Source of the DNA: Delphinapterus leucas
Lineage: Eukaryota > Chordata > Mammalia > Artiodactyla > Monodontidae
NCBI RefSeq assembly: GCF_002288925.2
Contig: NW_022098037.1
Span: forward strand, 5,830,287-5,894,286
Length of the DNA stretch: 64,000 nucleotides
Reading direction: 5' to 3'
Shown here: one piece after another, positions 12,554-24,280 of the stretch
How positions within the stretch are numbered: the stretch's first letter is position 1
Layout: every line of letters begins with the position of its first letter
Translations under genes and position numbers: made by a program
The notes under the pieces: generated by a model
Databases searched by the model: none
The model's input: the letters and a program-made list of their open reading frames with translations, nothing else
What the model was told of the DNA's origin: nothing

Positions 12554-12984
12554 CCCACACTATTTTGTTTTCTTACCAGTGGATTCTCTAGAGCCTTTTA
12601 TAAACAATTTTAAGTGATTTACAAAAAGACAAAAAAAAAACCCAACCAGATGTGGTAAACAGTTGTAGCTCACTCTGCACAATAAATATGTATTTTGTAA
12701 CTTAAATGGTATTTCCAGTACACTTGTGTAGAGTAGTAATTAAAGGAATCATATGGTGAATTTTTTGGTAAAGTCAATAGTTATGCATCATTTGTCTGTT
12801 TGGTAATTCGTGAGTTTCGTCTGTCCATATGTATAAGCAGACTTCGAATATGTTTTTAAGGGTTTAATGAAAACATTTTCTTTTCCTTTTTAACTTTGTC
12901 CTTCCTCTCTTGCCAGTGAGATGTTTTCCCAGGCTTTGTGGATTGTGGATTCCAGGGGAGGATTTTACCAGGACCTGGAGATCC

Positions 12985-13140
12985 TAGACCAGTAGCACTG
13001 CCACCACCTGGGAGTCTATTAGAAATGCAGTTGTCAGTTATATATCAATAAAATGGAAAAAAATGCAGAATTCCAGGCCCACCCCAGAGATAGTAAATCA
13101 AGCTCTTCACTTTAACAAGATACCCAAGTTTTTGCAGTCT
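12985..13140 (+). repeat. MER5-like hAT DNA transposon fragment
   Basis: 'gtagcactgccaccacctgggagtctattagaaatgcag..' then 'aattccaggcccaccccagaga' follows the MER5A order. An AT-rich piece of about 30 bp interrupts it near 13035-13065. The end is degenerate. Confidence 0.6.
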
Positions 13141-14110
13141 CAAATTTTCCGTATTTTTCCAAACATTTCTTGCTCAACCAATCAGTTATTGTGTTAAAAT
13201 CTCCCCCTCTGATGATGGATTTGTCAGTTTCTCCTTGTAGCTCTATTAATTTTTGCTTCATATATTTTGAGGTTATTTTATCTCAAATAACTCAGATGTA
13301 ACGTTTTTTAATATCTTCCTGAAGAATCAGACCTGAACCTTTTATCATTATTTATTGACTGTCTTTATCCTTAATAATTGCTTTTTGTCTTAAAGCCTTT
13401 TTCATCTAAAACTAACATAGCTACTCTAGCTTTATTTTGATTAATGCTTGCTATATCTTTTTATATCTTTTACTTTCAACATTTCTGTGTCCTTATGTTT
13501 TAAGTGTTTCTCTTATAAATAGCATTTATTTGATTTTCTTTTTGCTTTCTAAATCCATCTCACAATCTCTTAAATAACAAATTTAGACCATTTACATGTA
13601 TTGTTACTACTAGTGTAATTGAACTTAATTCTACCATTTTACTTCAGATTTTCTCTTTGTCTTATTTTTTTCCTATGCTTTCTCATTTATTTCTCTTATC
13701 TAAGTAGAATTTTTTTGTTAAATTTCTTCTCCTGTTCTTCCCCACCATCTGTCTCCCACCCCCTTCAGCACAGCAAACTGGTTTGGAAATGTAGTTTATT
13801 TCTGTTATTTTAATAATTACCCTTCTACTTATGGTTAAATCTTACCTAACAAATTCTACACATATTCATTACATTTTGTTTCACTAACTCTAAATTTAAT
13901 ATGTTAACCTCTCCCCTGAATAACACTTTGATTTTGAGCACCCAGCTCATGGCTTTGTATACTATGATTATTTTGCATTTTAGTTATATTTCTTTTAAAA
14001 AATTTCCCAAATTAGATATAACTATCATTTTATATTGACAATTTTTGTTTAGTTTTGCCTACATATCTACCAGAATTCTGCATTTGGTGGGAAAATGAAA
14101 ATAGGCATGG
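13140..14110 (-). repeat. ancient L1M LINE fragment (inverted ORF2 endonuclease region)
   Basis: On the - strand this corresponds to the L1 ORF2 endonuclease part. On the + strand the landmarks are 'aaaatctccccctctgatgatggatttgtca', 'cttttatcattatttattgactgtctttatcc', 'catagctactctagctttattttgattaatgct' and 'aatttagaccatttacatgtattgttac'. It is heavily mutated, with no usable frame. Confidence 0.75.
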
Positions 14111-14424
14111 TACCTGCTTTTTTTGCTGTGGTTAAGATTAAAGATAGGTTGAATGTTGAGATGGGCCTGATTATTTGGTTATAAGACCATACTGTTTATA
14201 AGTATACCCAAAATAATTTGAGACAAAGAAAATTGGGTTAATTTTGTCACATGTTTCTGTTTAAGTGGGCCTCTGAAAACAGAATCCCCGAGATGATGTC
14301 TATCTCATTCCCTGCAGAACCTCATCAAATAAATGACTGTCAAAGATGTAGCACCAGATACAACAGGAATCCACCTAACACAGCTTATGATGTTAATCTG
14401 TCCTCCTCTGTCTTTGCCTTTGTT

Positions 14425-14675
14425 CTCAAATATTGGTCTAGTGTAAGACAAACCTAGGTTTTAATTCCAGCTTTGTGACGTCCCTGAAGTGTGACTCTGG
14501 GCAAGTTCCCTGATTTTGTGAGCCTCTAGTTCCTCATCTGGATAGTGGGATAATCACACCTACCTTAAAAGAGTTGTTTTGGAGCACAAATGAAATAATG
14601 ATGTAAATGAAATAATGAATATTTAGCATAGTGCCTGGCAAGGAGTAAGTACTCAATGACTATTGTTGTATGAAT
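14425..14675 (+). repeat. MIR SINE
   Basis: 'ttttaattccagctttgtgacg..gtgactctgggcaagttcc', 'gttcctcatctggatagtgggataatcacacctacctt', 'agtgcctggcaaggagtaagtactcaatgac'. A nearly complete forward MIR. Confidence 0.88.
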
Positions 14676-14724
14676 CCACCACCATCTCATTTTTTTAGAC
14701 ATTTTTTGCAGAATTTGCATTCCT

Positions 14725-15210
14725 AATTTGTCCTACTGTGATTTCTGCCCCCTTTGCTTCTTTAAAAAATCTATTGTACATACAGACAGGTGGGCAAGAC
14801 AAATTTATAATTTAACAAATAGTTATAAAATGAATACTGTGTTACCACCACCTAGGTCAAGGATAGAACATTCCCAGCACCATAGAACCTACCCCCACTC
14901 CCTGTACTTCTTCACAATTTCAAGCTGCTTTCTTCCTCACCAGATGTAATCACCATGCTGACTTTTGTGCTAATTATTTTGTTACTTTTCTTTACTGTTT
15001 TACCATTTATATATGCATCTATAAACAATACAATTTAGTTTTGTTGTTGAAATTTTCATAAATATAATCATATATCATTTGGGTGTTGCTTCTTTCATTA
15101 AACATTATGTTTATGAGATCCATTGATAGTATTTTGTGTAGCTTTGCTTCATTCTTTTCCTTTGCTATATGGTATTCTATTTTATGGGTACCTTTGTTCT
15201 TTTTAAGTAT
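14725..15210 (-). repeat. ancient L1M 3'-end fragment (inverted)
   Basis: 'gtgttaccaccacctaggtcaaggatagaacattcccagcacc', 'aatataatcatatatcatttgggtgttgcttctttcattaaacattatgtttatgagatccattgatag', then 'tatggtattctattttatggg' match the inverted 3' part of an old L1. Confidence 0.7.
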
Positions 15211-15214
15211 AAAA

Positions 15215-15400
15215 TAAAAATAATAGCTAACACTAATTGGACACTTTCTATGTACTACTTTATAAAGTAAGTGCCTTTATTATTTGCATTGTACATACAA
15301 GGAAACAGAGCCCCGTAGAGATAAAGTATTGTGCCCAAGTGTTGGAACCAGGTATCTAATCTGAATACTGACTCCAGAACCCACAAAGTTTATTAACCTC
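15215..15400 (-). repeat. MIR SINE (inverted)
   Basis: 'aatagctaacactaattggacactttctatgtac', then 'tacaaggaaacagagccccgtagag', then 'ttgtgcccaagtgttggaaccaggtatctaatctgaat..ctccagaaccc'. Inverted MIR, edges approximate. Confidence 0.75.
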
Positions 15401-16034
15401 ATTCATAGTCTCAAGTTCTTCCACTAGGTACCTGATTTTGTTTTTTTAACTACAGTTGGTTCCTAGAGGATTAAATGGATAGTCAAGCCCTCCCACAAAA
15501 ATCTAACATTTTTGTTTTAATTCTTATATAGGAAAACACCTTCCTTTACAGAGTCACTTTGTACCAAAACTGCCACAGATCTTTGTACTTCTGCTCTTTG
15601 AGTCTTTTCAAAATATTGCCACCCAAACTATGCCCTAGTTTTACCATTCAGATTCAAGTCAAATTTCAGTAGTTTTTCCTGTTCAAATGTATGCACAGCC
15701 TCTTCCCAAGCATTCATTCCTAACTCAAGCATTCTGCTTCTTTATTGATTACTGATTTCTCAATGTGCTTTTCTTCTTCATTCCTTTTCTCTCCATTCAG
15801 AGGCATTTCTGTGGCTCTTGAATCTCTCCCTTCACCCTCCTCCCCCCTTTGATGCCACTGACATTGTCCCTGGGAGGTCTCCTCCCTTCCAAAATTTTTT
15901 AAGGACAGATCATTAGTGAAGGGTTTAAAAAAAATTAGGAATGACAAGTTTAGAGTAGTTTGATATGTTTTAGGTCTGGGTTTTGTTGATTCAGCTGATT
16001 CCACAAATATATATGGAATGACTTGCTAACATTT
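15400..16034. other. intronic, no recognised feature
   Basis: No exon or nameable repeat seen. Confidence 0.4.
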
Positions 16035-16225
16035 GGTGTAGCTGACTTATTTTTATTAGCCATGCCTCATCCTCTTCCACCTCCCAACCCCTAGCCCAGA
16101 AGAAGTGAGATAAGCATTATTGTCAACATTTTCAGATGGAAAGACCAATACTAAAGGAAGTCAACAGCTTGACCAAGTTCAAGGAGTTCATGTGCAGCAA
16201 AGCTGGGGCTTCAAACCCTAGGTGT
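16035..16225 (-). repeat. MIR SINE (inverted)
   Basis: 'gataagcattattgtcaacattttcagatggaaagacc', then 'caacagcttgaccaagttcaaggagttca..gcaaagctggggcttcaaaccctagg'. A degenerate inverted MIR. Confidence 0.65.
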
Positions 16226-17154
16226 GCTGACTCGTGTAAACCCTGTGCTCCTTCTTTTTGATCACGGCAGCCTCTACTGAAGTTATAACTAATAGGAAGG
16301 GGAAGTGGTCATTTGTTATCCTTTCTTTAATTTCATGCATTCCTTTGTTCTTTCAACCAACGAACATATATTGAGGATTCACCTTATGCCAGGCAAAGCA
16401 CTAAGCTCTGGAGATAACAAACTGAAAAACGTGTGGACCTGCCCTTGACAGGCACATGGTTTGGGATACCCATAAAACGAGTGCAATCTCGCATGTACAG
16501 TGCTGTTGGAGGTGTGTCTACTGTTCCCGGAAGCCCCCTAGAGAGGGGGGATGGTCTGGGAATATTTCTTAGAGGAGAAGTTGGCCACGTGCACTTGCTC
16601 GAATTAATTTTCCCCACAATAAAAATAGTCTTAAAATATTTTTTTACCTCCCTGTTTGTGGACCTACAGTGGCCTTGATGTGGCCTCTAAGGGCCCCCAC
16701 TACTTCACCGCCCTCTGGCTCACTACCTGCGTTTGTCAATACTTTCTAGCTGCTTTCAAACCACAAGCATATCTGGACACCCCGGCGGATGACTCCCATT
16801 TCCTGCCTTCTCTGTCCAGGTACCTGCTGTTCTTTCCTCTTCTCTAAAAATCCGCATTGCTCTCTCAATAAAATATGACTCAGTACGTTTCTAGAAACCC
16901 TTTCTCTTTGACTACATTTGACATTCTTGATTATTTCTTTCCCTCGGACTTCTAATTTTCATCATTATAGATCAGAGTTTCAGAGTTTTCCTGGTATCCC
17001 ATAACATGTAATATTCAAATATTTCCTTCAGGTCAGTTTCGCAGCCATTCTTATAGTAACTCTGTGCAAACTGTAGCGTTTTATATTAGACAATATGTAT
17101 TTATTTTGATATTTTAAATCACGTATGCCCTGCCTTCTTCATAAACAATTTGAA
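16226..17154. other. intronic, no recognised feature
   Basis: No exon candidate. 'cattcctttgttctttcaaccaacgaacatatattgagg..' near 16338 looks like part of a very old interspersed repeat of unknown family. Confidence 0.4.
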
Positions 17155-17330
17155 GCAGTTCTGATTTCAATTTGAGCTCTGTTCTGCCACATGCTGTCGT
17201 GTGACCTCGGGCAAGGTGCTCGGCTGCCTGGAGCCTCAGCTTTTCCACCAGAGACGTGGGGTGATGCTCGCCCTATTTCACGCCGTGCATGAGACGATGT
17301 GGCTGAAAATGCTAGGGTGCCGTGTGAATG
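17155..17330 (+). repeat. MIR SINE
   Basis: 'tttgagctctgttctgccacatgctgtcgtgtgacctcgggcaaggtgctcgg', then 'gcctcagcttttccaccagag'. Diverged forward MIR. Confidence 0.7.
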
Positions 17331-17474
17331 GGAGGTTTTGGTGTCTTTGCCCCTCTGTCGGGAACATGGTCTGCTCACGGTAGTGAGGACTGCAGTGCAG
17401 CTAGCTGCACTGGAGCCTTGCAGGGAATTGCACCCACTTCTCTGTCTCCACGGCCGCTCCTCCCATGGTTTGGC

Positions 17475-17990
17475 CACCACCATCACTCATCAGGATGACT
17501 GCAGTGGCCTCATAAAGGAGTCTTTCTGCCTCTCCTTTCATCCTCCTCCTGACTGGTCTCCTTGCTGCCTCAAAGTGATCTTTCTGAAATGAAAATGGGA
17601 TCCTGCTCTCTTGGCAACATCCAAACTTGTTAACGTGGTTTATAAGACCCCTCGTAGTCCAGCGACTGTGCACCTCTCTTGTACTGTGTTCAGCTGCTAA
17701 CTCGTGAAGCAGAGGCTTCCGAGTCTCCAGACAAGATGATAGCACTCTGCCTGGATCCTTCCCCTCAATTCACCCCCTTTTGCCTAGTTCACTTCCCCCA
17801 GGAAGCCTTACCTGATACCCTCTAGTCTGGGTCAGGTGTTTTCTCACCTTCCCCTGTAACCCTCCCCCAGCACCCTCCCCCCCATTATAATAAAGTGACA
17901 CCAAACTGAAATTGCCTGTGTGACAGTCTGGGTTGTTTGTTGAAATGTTCCAATGCACCTAGCATTCCCTAAATGTCAATGAATGAACCA
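17475..17990 (+). repeat. L2 LINE 3' part
   Basis: 'ccttgctgcctcaaagtgatctttctgaaatg', 'cccccaggaagccttacctgatacc', then a tail 'cctagcattccctaaatgtcaatgaatgaaccaatgaataag'. L2 3' end, shortly before exon 2. Confidence 0.7.
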
Positions 17991-18116
17991 ATGAATAAGT
18001 ATGAGATACTCAGACACAGACAGCTGGTTTATTTACCAGCAGTCGTATATTTACTTTGTGGTCATGGTGTTTACCAGGATGTAATTAACCTTCTCCTCTT
18101 TTGTTTTCTTAAACAG

Positions 18117-18200
18117 ACAAAGATATAAGCAGTGGGAGTTATAACCTTTCCTCCGCAACGACGGGCAGCTACTACAGTTGTGTGAGCCAGATCACCATAG
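18117..18200 (+). CDS. exon 2 of the unrecognised gene (84 bp)
   Basis: Acceptor ttgttttcttaaacag|ac and donor atag|gtgagc both match consensus well. In phase 1 from exon 1 the exon encodes DKDISSGSYNLSSATT followed by GSYYSCVSQITI. The length is a multiple of three (phase 1 in and out), so skipping it would keep the frame. The peptide is rich in Ser, Thr and Tyr, with no hydrophobic segment, and looks like a disordered phosphorylatable tail. No domain is recognised. Support is the splice sites, the frame running on from exon 1 into exon 3, and ordered non-repeat sequence within a repeat-rich intron. Confidence 0.75.
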
Positions 18201-19029
18201 GTGAGCAACTGTGCCAGTTTTTAACGAAACCTATTATTTTCTATAAAGGTTGGGGGTGCAGGGCTATGGAAGGAGTGAGTAGAAAGGGTAAGCGCATCAA
18301 ATTTATTTTCAGAGTCAGGGTAAATACTTGTGGACTCACCTTGTTGGGGTGCCCTCTTGTGGATCCTTATTGCTTTTGCATAGAGATGGATGGAGGAAGT
18401 GTGATCCAGAGAGATTTAACAAAACAAAACAAAACACAGGTTTCCCAATTTTTCTTCATTTGCTTTCTCTTTCATTTGTGTATCACCTATATTATTATGT
18501 ACTTAATATTAAAACTGACTCTTTAAGATTTATTTTCATTTATTTAAAAAAAATTTATATCACAACTGCAAATAGAAAAGGTACATTTCCCATAAGTATA
18601 AGTTAATGCATACATGCATAAAATAACAAATCAGTGTTCCTGAATGCTAGCTATGCTTTGGGGGATTCTGAGTATGCCATCTGTCCTGTCCCCTGACTTC
18701 ACAGAAATAAAATTCCATGTCATAGCACATGGCCTTCTCAGAAACTTGAAGTCTGCAGTTTGGGGTGTGTGGTTCTCTATCCCTTCCCCCCTGGATGAGG
18801 GACCCCCCTATGGAGACGGTAGGATCCTGGCAGAATATACTGTGTTCACCTAGCACTCTCCCAGCCGCCTTCCTGCTCACCCTTAAACATGTTTTATTTT
18901 GGTCAAAAAGGGAAGAGTGACCATGATTATTTTTCTGTCTGCTGAATCTTTCCTCTCCTTTCCACTTCCTTTCAAACTTTTCTTGATTTAAGAATCTTGG
19001 CTATGACTTAGAAACAAAAGAATAATGGT

Positions 19030-19290
19030 GATACTTGCAGCTAACATTTATTTTGCACTTATCATTTGTCAGCTGCTCTTGGCCCTTGACATACATTATT
19101 TTACTTAATTGGGACTCTATGAGGAAGGTACTGTCATTTCCCCATCTTACAGACGAGGAAACTTGCTGTTTGCCTCACAGCCAGAAATGGATGTGCCTAG
19201 GATTCCAATCCAGGAATGACACAAGCTCATGCTTTGAAACACAGTGTCATGGTTTCTCAGACTCCAGCAATGTGGACCCCTGTAAAAAGA
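19030..19290 (-). repeat. MIR SINE (inverted)
   Basis: 'gcagctaacatttattttgcacttatcatttgtcagctgctc', 'ctatgaggaaggtactgtcatttccccatcttacagacgaggaaac', then 'cctaggattccaatccaggaatgac'. Well-preserved inverted MIR. Confidence 0.88.
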
Positions 19291-19969
19291 AGTAATAATT
19301 ATGAGCCTCTAAAATGGATTTAAATTATTTTTATTATAAGGATACCTAAGTATGTTCCAACATAAAATGTAACTATAGACACCTTATTTTCCAGATAGCC
19401 ATAAAAATCAAATCAGATTTATAAATGAAATTTAAAACACTGAGAAGAAAAACAACCACAAATTCACCACATTGATTTAAGATGATGGGCTTTGTTATTT
19501 TGCTGAAATTCAGTCACTGCTTGTAATGCAACGTGGTCCTGGCTGCAGCAGTGAAGGTTCTTTGCACTGAGCTCAGTATTTACAGTATTTATGGTAACTC
19601 TTCTGTGCCACCACCTCTCTCTGTTCAACCCACTCTGAAATCTCTGTTAATGCTCACTCAGGTGAGATTATTGGATCTTTGTTTGTTTGCACCTTTGTTT
19701 ACACCTTGACATTCCCCTCTCTCTCCTCTTCTCATTAAGTGTATCAACTGGTGGCAACTTGATGGAAACACAAAAGCAAACTCAGGCACTAAAATTAAGT
19801 GGCAAAATTTGGTCCATGGTATGCACATATTCATTTTTAAATGATTAAATTGACTTTTAAATGAAAAATGAAAACAACTTAAAAATCCCTGTGGAGAGTT
19901 CATGGACCCTGGTTTGAAAACACTAAATAACCTAAAATGACATTCCTAAAGACATTTGTTAAGTAGTGA

Positions 19970-20570
19970 GAGGTCGTTTAGAGTTCAGAGTAGGAGGGTG
20001 ACAGGATGAATGCATGTATGAAAGGTTATTTGGGTGGTGAACAGGATGGATTTCATGTGTGAGAATCTGGTGTTATGACAGAGTAAGTGGCTCTGACTGT
20101 GGTCTTGACATGAGACAGTAATGAACGTGGGAAGTGGGATAGAGAGGCAGGTCTGGAGGGAGAGGCATGGAAGAGTCAGGAGGACTAGTCATTGCCTGGA
20201 TGTGCCTCAGATAGTGTGCCCTGAGACTTTGAGTCAGGTCGACAGGGAGTCTGAGCCGTTCATTGAAATACAGAGGTCAGGAAGAGGACTGCATGGCTCT
20301 AGGGTCCCAGTGTGTTGGGTTTGAGGTCCCAGTGAGACAACCCCCCACCTCAGAATGACCCACAGGAAGTTGGAAATGTGGAGAGAATGGGCAGGAGATG
20401 AAGATATTGGCATTCTCTTCACAGAGAGTTCAGTTGAATCTGTGGAAGAGGATGAGATTATAAGAGTGGGCATCAGTATATTGAGTGTGTAGAGGGTCAA
20501 AGACCAATCTTTGGGGGAAGCACAATTAGTATAGAAATAATGGCAGTGGTAGGAAAACCTAGCAAGTACA
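19970..20570 (-). repeat. L2-like LINE fragment (inverted)
   Basis: 'gggtttgaggtcccagtgagacaa', 'caggaagttggaaatgtggagagaatgggcaggag', 'gataatgagattataagagtgggcatcagtata..' style wording and 'aaagaccaatctttgggggaagcac' follow the reversed L2 reverse-transcriptase region ('..cctgtgggacatccaagtgg..', '..ctggggaacacc'). Diverged. Confidence 0.55.
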
Positions 20571-20831
20571 TTTCTTGAAATGCCCAGAGAATTTCTAGAA
20601 GGGGAGACTGAGGAGGGTTAAAGTTAAAAGGCTGCCCTGGTGACATCCCATGTCAGTGGATGGTGGGAGGGGAGCCAGCTTACAAGGCTCTGAATAAGGA
20701 GTGATGAGCTGTGAGTAGAGACCTCTATTAAGACACTTGTCAGTGAAAGTGGAGGGGTAAACAGTGAGGACCATATGGGAGCTTTCTGTGCCAAGTGCTG
20801 TTCTAGTTGTTTTTCCTGTATTTACTCATTT

Positions 20832-22890
20832 AAGATGAGTAAATGCCACCAGAAAACTACTAGAGCTAATCAATGAATTTGGTAAAGTAGCAGGATACAA
20901 AATTAATGCACAGAAATCTCTTGCATTCCTATACACTGATGATGAAAAATCTGAAAGAGGAATTAAGGAAACACTCCCATTTACCACTGCAACAAAAAGA
21001 ATAAAATACCTAGGAATAAACCTACCTAAGGAGACGAAGTATGCAGAAAACTCTAAGACACTGATGAAAGAAATTAAAGATGATACAAACAGATGGAGAG
21101 ATATACCGTGTTCTTGGACTGGAAGAATGAACATTGTGAAAATGACTATACTACCCAAAGCAATCTACAGATTCAATGCAATCCCTATCAAACTACCAAT
21201 GGCATTTTTCACAGAACTAGAACAAAAAATTTCACAATTTGTATGGAAACACAAAAGACCCCGAATAGGCAAAGCAATCTTGAGAAAGAAAAATGGAGCT
21301 GGAGGAAGGAGTCTCCCGGACTTCAGAGTATACTACAAAGCTACAGTAATCAAGACAGTATGGTACTGGCACAAAAACAGAAATATAGATCAATGGGACA
21401 GGATAGAAAGCCCAGAGATAAACCCACGCACATATGGTCAACTAATCTATGACAAAGGAGGCAAGAATATACAATGGAGAAAAGACAGCCTCTTCAATAA
21501 GTGGTGCTGGGAAAACTGGACAGCTACATGTAAAAGAATGAAATTAGAACACTCCCTAACACCATACACAAAAATAAACTCAAAATGGATTAAAGACCTA
21601 AATGAAAGGTGAGACACTATAGAACTCTTAGAGGAAAACATAGGCAGAACACTCTTTGACATAAATCACAGCAAGATCCTTTTTGACCCATCTCCTAGAG
21701 AAATGGAAATAAAAACAAAAATAAACAAAAGGGACTTAATGAAATTTAAAAGCTTTTCCACAGCTAAGGAAAACATAAACAAGACAAAAAGACAACCCTC
21801 TGAATGAGAGAAAATATTTGCCAGTGAAGCAACTGACAAAGGATTAACCTCAAAAATTTACAAGCAGCTCATGCAGCTCAATATCAAAAAGCAAACAACC
21901 CAGTCCAAAAATGGGCAGAAGACCTAAATAAACATTTCTCCAAAGAAGATATATAGATTGCCGACAAACACATGAAAGGATGCTCAACATCACTAATCAT
22001 TAGAAAAATGCAAATCAAAACTACAATGAGGTATCACCTCACACCAGTCAAAATGGCCATCATCAAAAAATCTACAAACAATAAATGCTGGAGAGTGTGT
22101 GGAGAAAAGGAACCCTCTTGCACTGTTGGTGGGGATGTAAATTGATACAGCCACTATGGAGAAGAGTATGGAGGTTCCTTAAAAAACTAAAACTAGAACT
22201 ACCATATGACCCAGGAATCCCACTACTGGGCATATACCCTGAGAAAACCATAATTCAAAAAGAGTCATGTACCACAGTGTTCATTGCATCTCTATTTACA
22301 ATAGCCAGGATATGGAAGCAACCTAAATGTCCATCGACAGAGGAATGGATAAAGAAGATGTGGCACATATATACAATGGAATATTACTCAGTCATAAAAA
22401 TAAACGAAATTGATTTATTTATAGTGAGGTGGATGGACCTAGAGTCTGTCATACAGAGTGAAGTAAGTTAGAAAGAGAAAAACAAATTCCATATGGGAAC
22501 CTAAAAAAAAAAAAAAAAAAAGTGGTTCTGAAGAACCTAGGGACAGGATAGGAATAAAGACGCAGTTGTAGAGAATGGACTTGAGGACACGGGGAGGGGC
22601 AAGGGTAAGCTGAGACGAAGTGAGAGAGTAGCATGGACATATATACAATGTAAAATAGATAGCTAGTGGGAAGCAGCTGCATAGCACAGAGAGATAGCTC
22701 AGTGCTTTGTGACCATGTAGAGGGGTGGGATAGGGAGGGTGGGAGAGAGGGAGACGCAAGAGGGAGGAGATATGGGGATGTATGTATATGTATAGCTGAT
22801 TCACTTTTTTATAAAGCAGAAACTAACACACCATTGTAAAGCAATTATACTCCAATAAAGATGTTAAAAAACAAACAAACAAGAAACCAG
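20832..22890 (+). repeat. 5'-truncated L1 LINE (ORF2 C-terminus + 3'UTR)
   Basis: It begins inside ORF2 ('ccaccagaaaactactagagctaatcaatga') and runs through the ORF2 C-terminal region to an A-rich end, 'ccaataaagatgttaaaaaacaaacaaac'. The longest frame, 21064-21612, encodes recognisable ORF2 C-terminal protein, including the [20 protein letters not shown] and [13 protein letters not shown] regions. It is broken by a stop (tga) at 21610 and another near 21807. The 3'UTR (22500-22860) carries the A-run at 22502 and a G-rich segment. It appears to sit in an old MIR ('gtgccaagtgctgttctag..' just upstream). No clear TSD. Dead copy, in the same orientation as the gene. Confidence 0.93.
21064..21612 (+). 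pseudogene. L1 ORF2 C-terminal fragment
   Basis: A 182-codon open remnant of the L1 ORF2 protein downstream of the reverse transcriptase. The endonuclease and catalytic RT are absent because the element is 5'-truncated. The frame resumes after the stop at 21610 ([17 protein letters not shown]) but carries further stops. Transposon debris, not a host gene. Confidence 0.9.
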
Positions 22891-22914
22891 GAAAAGGCAG
22901 ACAACAAATTTCCC

Positions 22915-23065
22915 CCTAGAGACTTCAGAGAGAGCACGGCCCTGCTGAAATCTTGATTTCAGACTTCCAGCCTCCAAAACCGTGAGAGGAGAAATTTCTG
23001 TTTTCTTTAAGCCACCCAGTTTGTGATCCTTTGTTACAGCAGCCCTAGGAAACTCATATAACAGG
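22915..23065 (+). repeat. MLT1-type MaLR LTR 3' fragment
   Basis: 'ttcagacttccagcctccaaaaccgtgagaggagaaatttctgttttctttaagccacccagtttgtgatcctttgttacagcagccctagg' is the typical MLT1 3' end in forward orientation. Only the last 150 bp remain, directly behind the L1. Confidence 0.8.
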
Positions 23066-24079
23066 TTCTTACTGACCTATGAAGTCACCTCTGAAGGGGC
23101 AGTGGGTATGTCACACAGTTTTCTCAGAAGGTGATGGGACAACTGAAAGGCCCTTGAATGTTGCTTCTGTTTCAACAAACTCAAACTGGCTGAAACCATA
23201 AGGAAGGTTATTATTTCATATAATAGGAAGGCCTGTTGGGAGGACAGGTTGAGTAGGCTGCTCGATGATGTTGTGAAAGACCTTCCCCCCCTTGCCTTCC
23301 TGGGAAAATCTATCTTCCTGATGGCAGCCCCAAGGCTGCCGTGGTTCCAGGAATTTCACTCAGGCACAACAGTGATCAGAGAGAAAGGAGCTTTGGTGCC
23401 TTCCTCAGGTGTTCACTTGAGGAGCTGAAACTTTCCCCTGAAGCACCTCAGAGACTTCTATCTCATTGCATGGGATTTGGTCACATGGCCACCCTTCAGC
23501 AAATCACTGACAAGGGAGATAAGATCATGTTCTTTACACCCATCATGGCCCATGTGGAGGTCAGGGAGTGTGAGGTCTGTCTGCCCTGAGTCACAAGCTG
23601 CGTGGGAGTGGGATGAATTCCCAAACAAAATGTGACTGTGTTGGGAGGAAGGGGTGTGGGTGGAGGATGGATTCAGCACAGTCATCAGGCAGTGTCCACT
23701 GCCCACAGTCTGTCCAGTACAAAGCACTTTAAAAATATTTATAGTAAAAGCAGCAAATAATTAACAACTTTATACTCAAAGTACTGGAGGGAGGACATCT
23801 CTGAGTCATCTAGCAATTCTTTTTTAAAAGCTCTTTTTGTTTTCTTTCATCTTCTGTACTTCCGTCCTTCTCTTACAGGATAGTCATCTCACACAGAAGT
23901 GTCTCATTTGTGAGGGAATCCATTTAAGAGAACAGCACACTTCTGGACTTCCTGTTAATGTAGCTCCTTCTAGGAACCTATGTCCTGACCGAAGAATTGC
24001 CAAAAGAATTGTCAAAAAATCCAATCAACAGAAAAAGTGACACCTTCTGAAATTTTTCTACCTATCCATGAGACCCTTG

Positions 24080-24280
24080 GAAAACTCCTTCTTTTCTTCT
24101 TTTTTTATTTTTTTATTTTTTTTTCTGGCCGCACGGCATGGCATGTGGGATCTTAGTTCCCCGACCAGGGATGGAACCCGCGCCTTCCCCGACCAGGGAC
24201 CGAACCCGCGCCCCCTGCATTGGAAGCGTGGAGTCTCAACCACTGGACCACCAGGGAAGTCCTGAAAACTCCTTATTTTC
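24080..24280 (-). repeat. short CHR/tRNA-type SINE with internal tandem duplication
   Basis: Inverted SINE between 17 bp TSDs: gaaaactccttcttttc at 24080-24096 and gaaaactccttattttc at 24264-24280, one mismatch. The body lacks the long CHR middle part. It contains a 28 bp unit twice in tandem (24157-24184 and 24185-24212), each starting ttccccgaccaggga and ending aacccgcgcc. The unit covers the B-box-like 'ggttcgatccc' equivalent on the - strand, so this copy has two B-box-like sites. Intron 2. Confidence 0.88.

Larger units (their letters stand above)
5605..18116 (+). other. intron 1 of the unrecognised gene
   Basis: A 12.5 kb phase 1 intron, from gtaacg to a polypyrimidine-rich acceptor (ttgttttcttaaacag). 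It contains MIR, L2, MER5 and old L1 fragments, one CHR SINE and a CA microsatellite, listed separately. The stretch 6090-8310 has no feature I can name. Confidence 0.7.
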
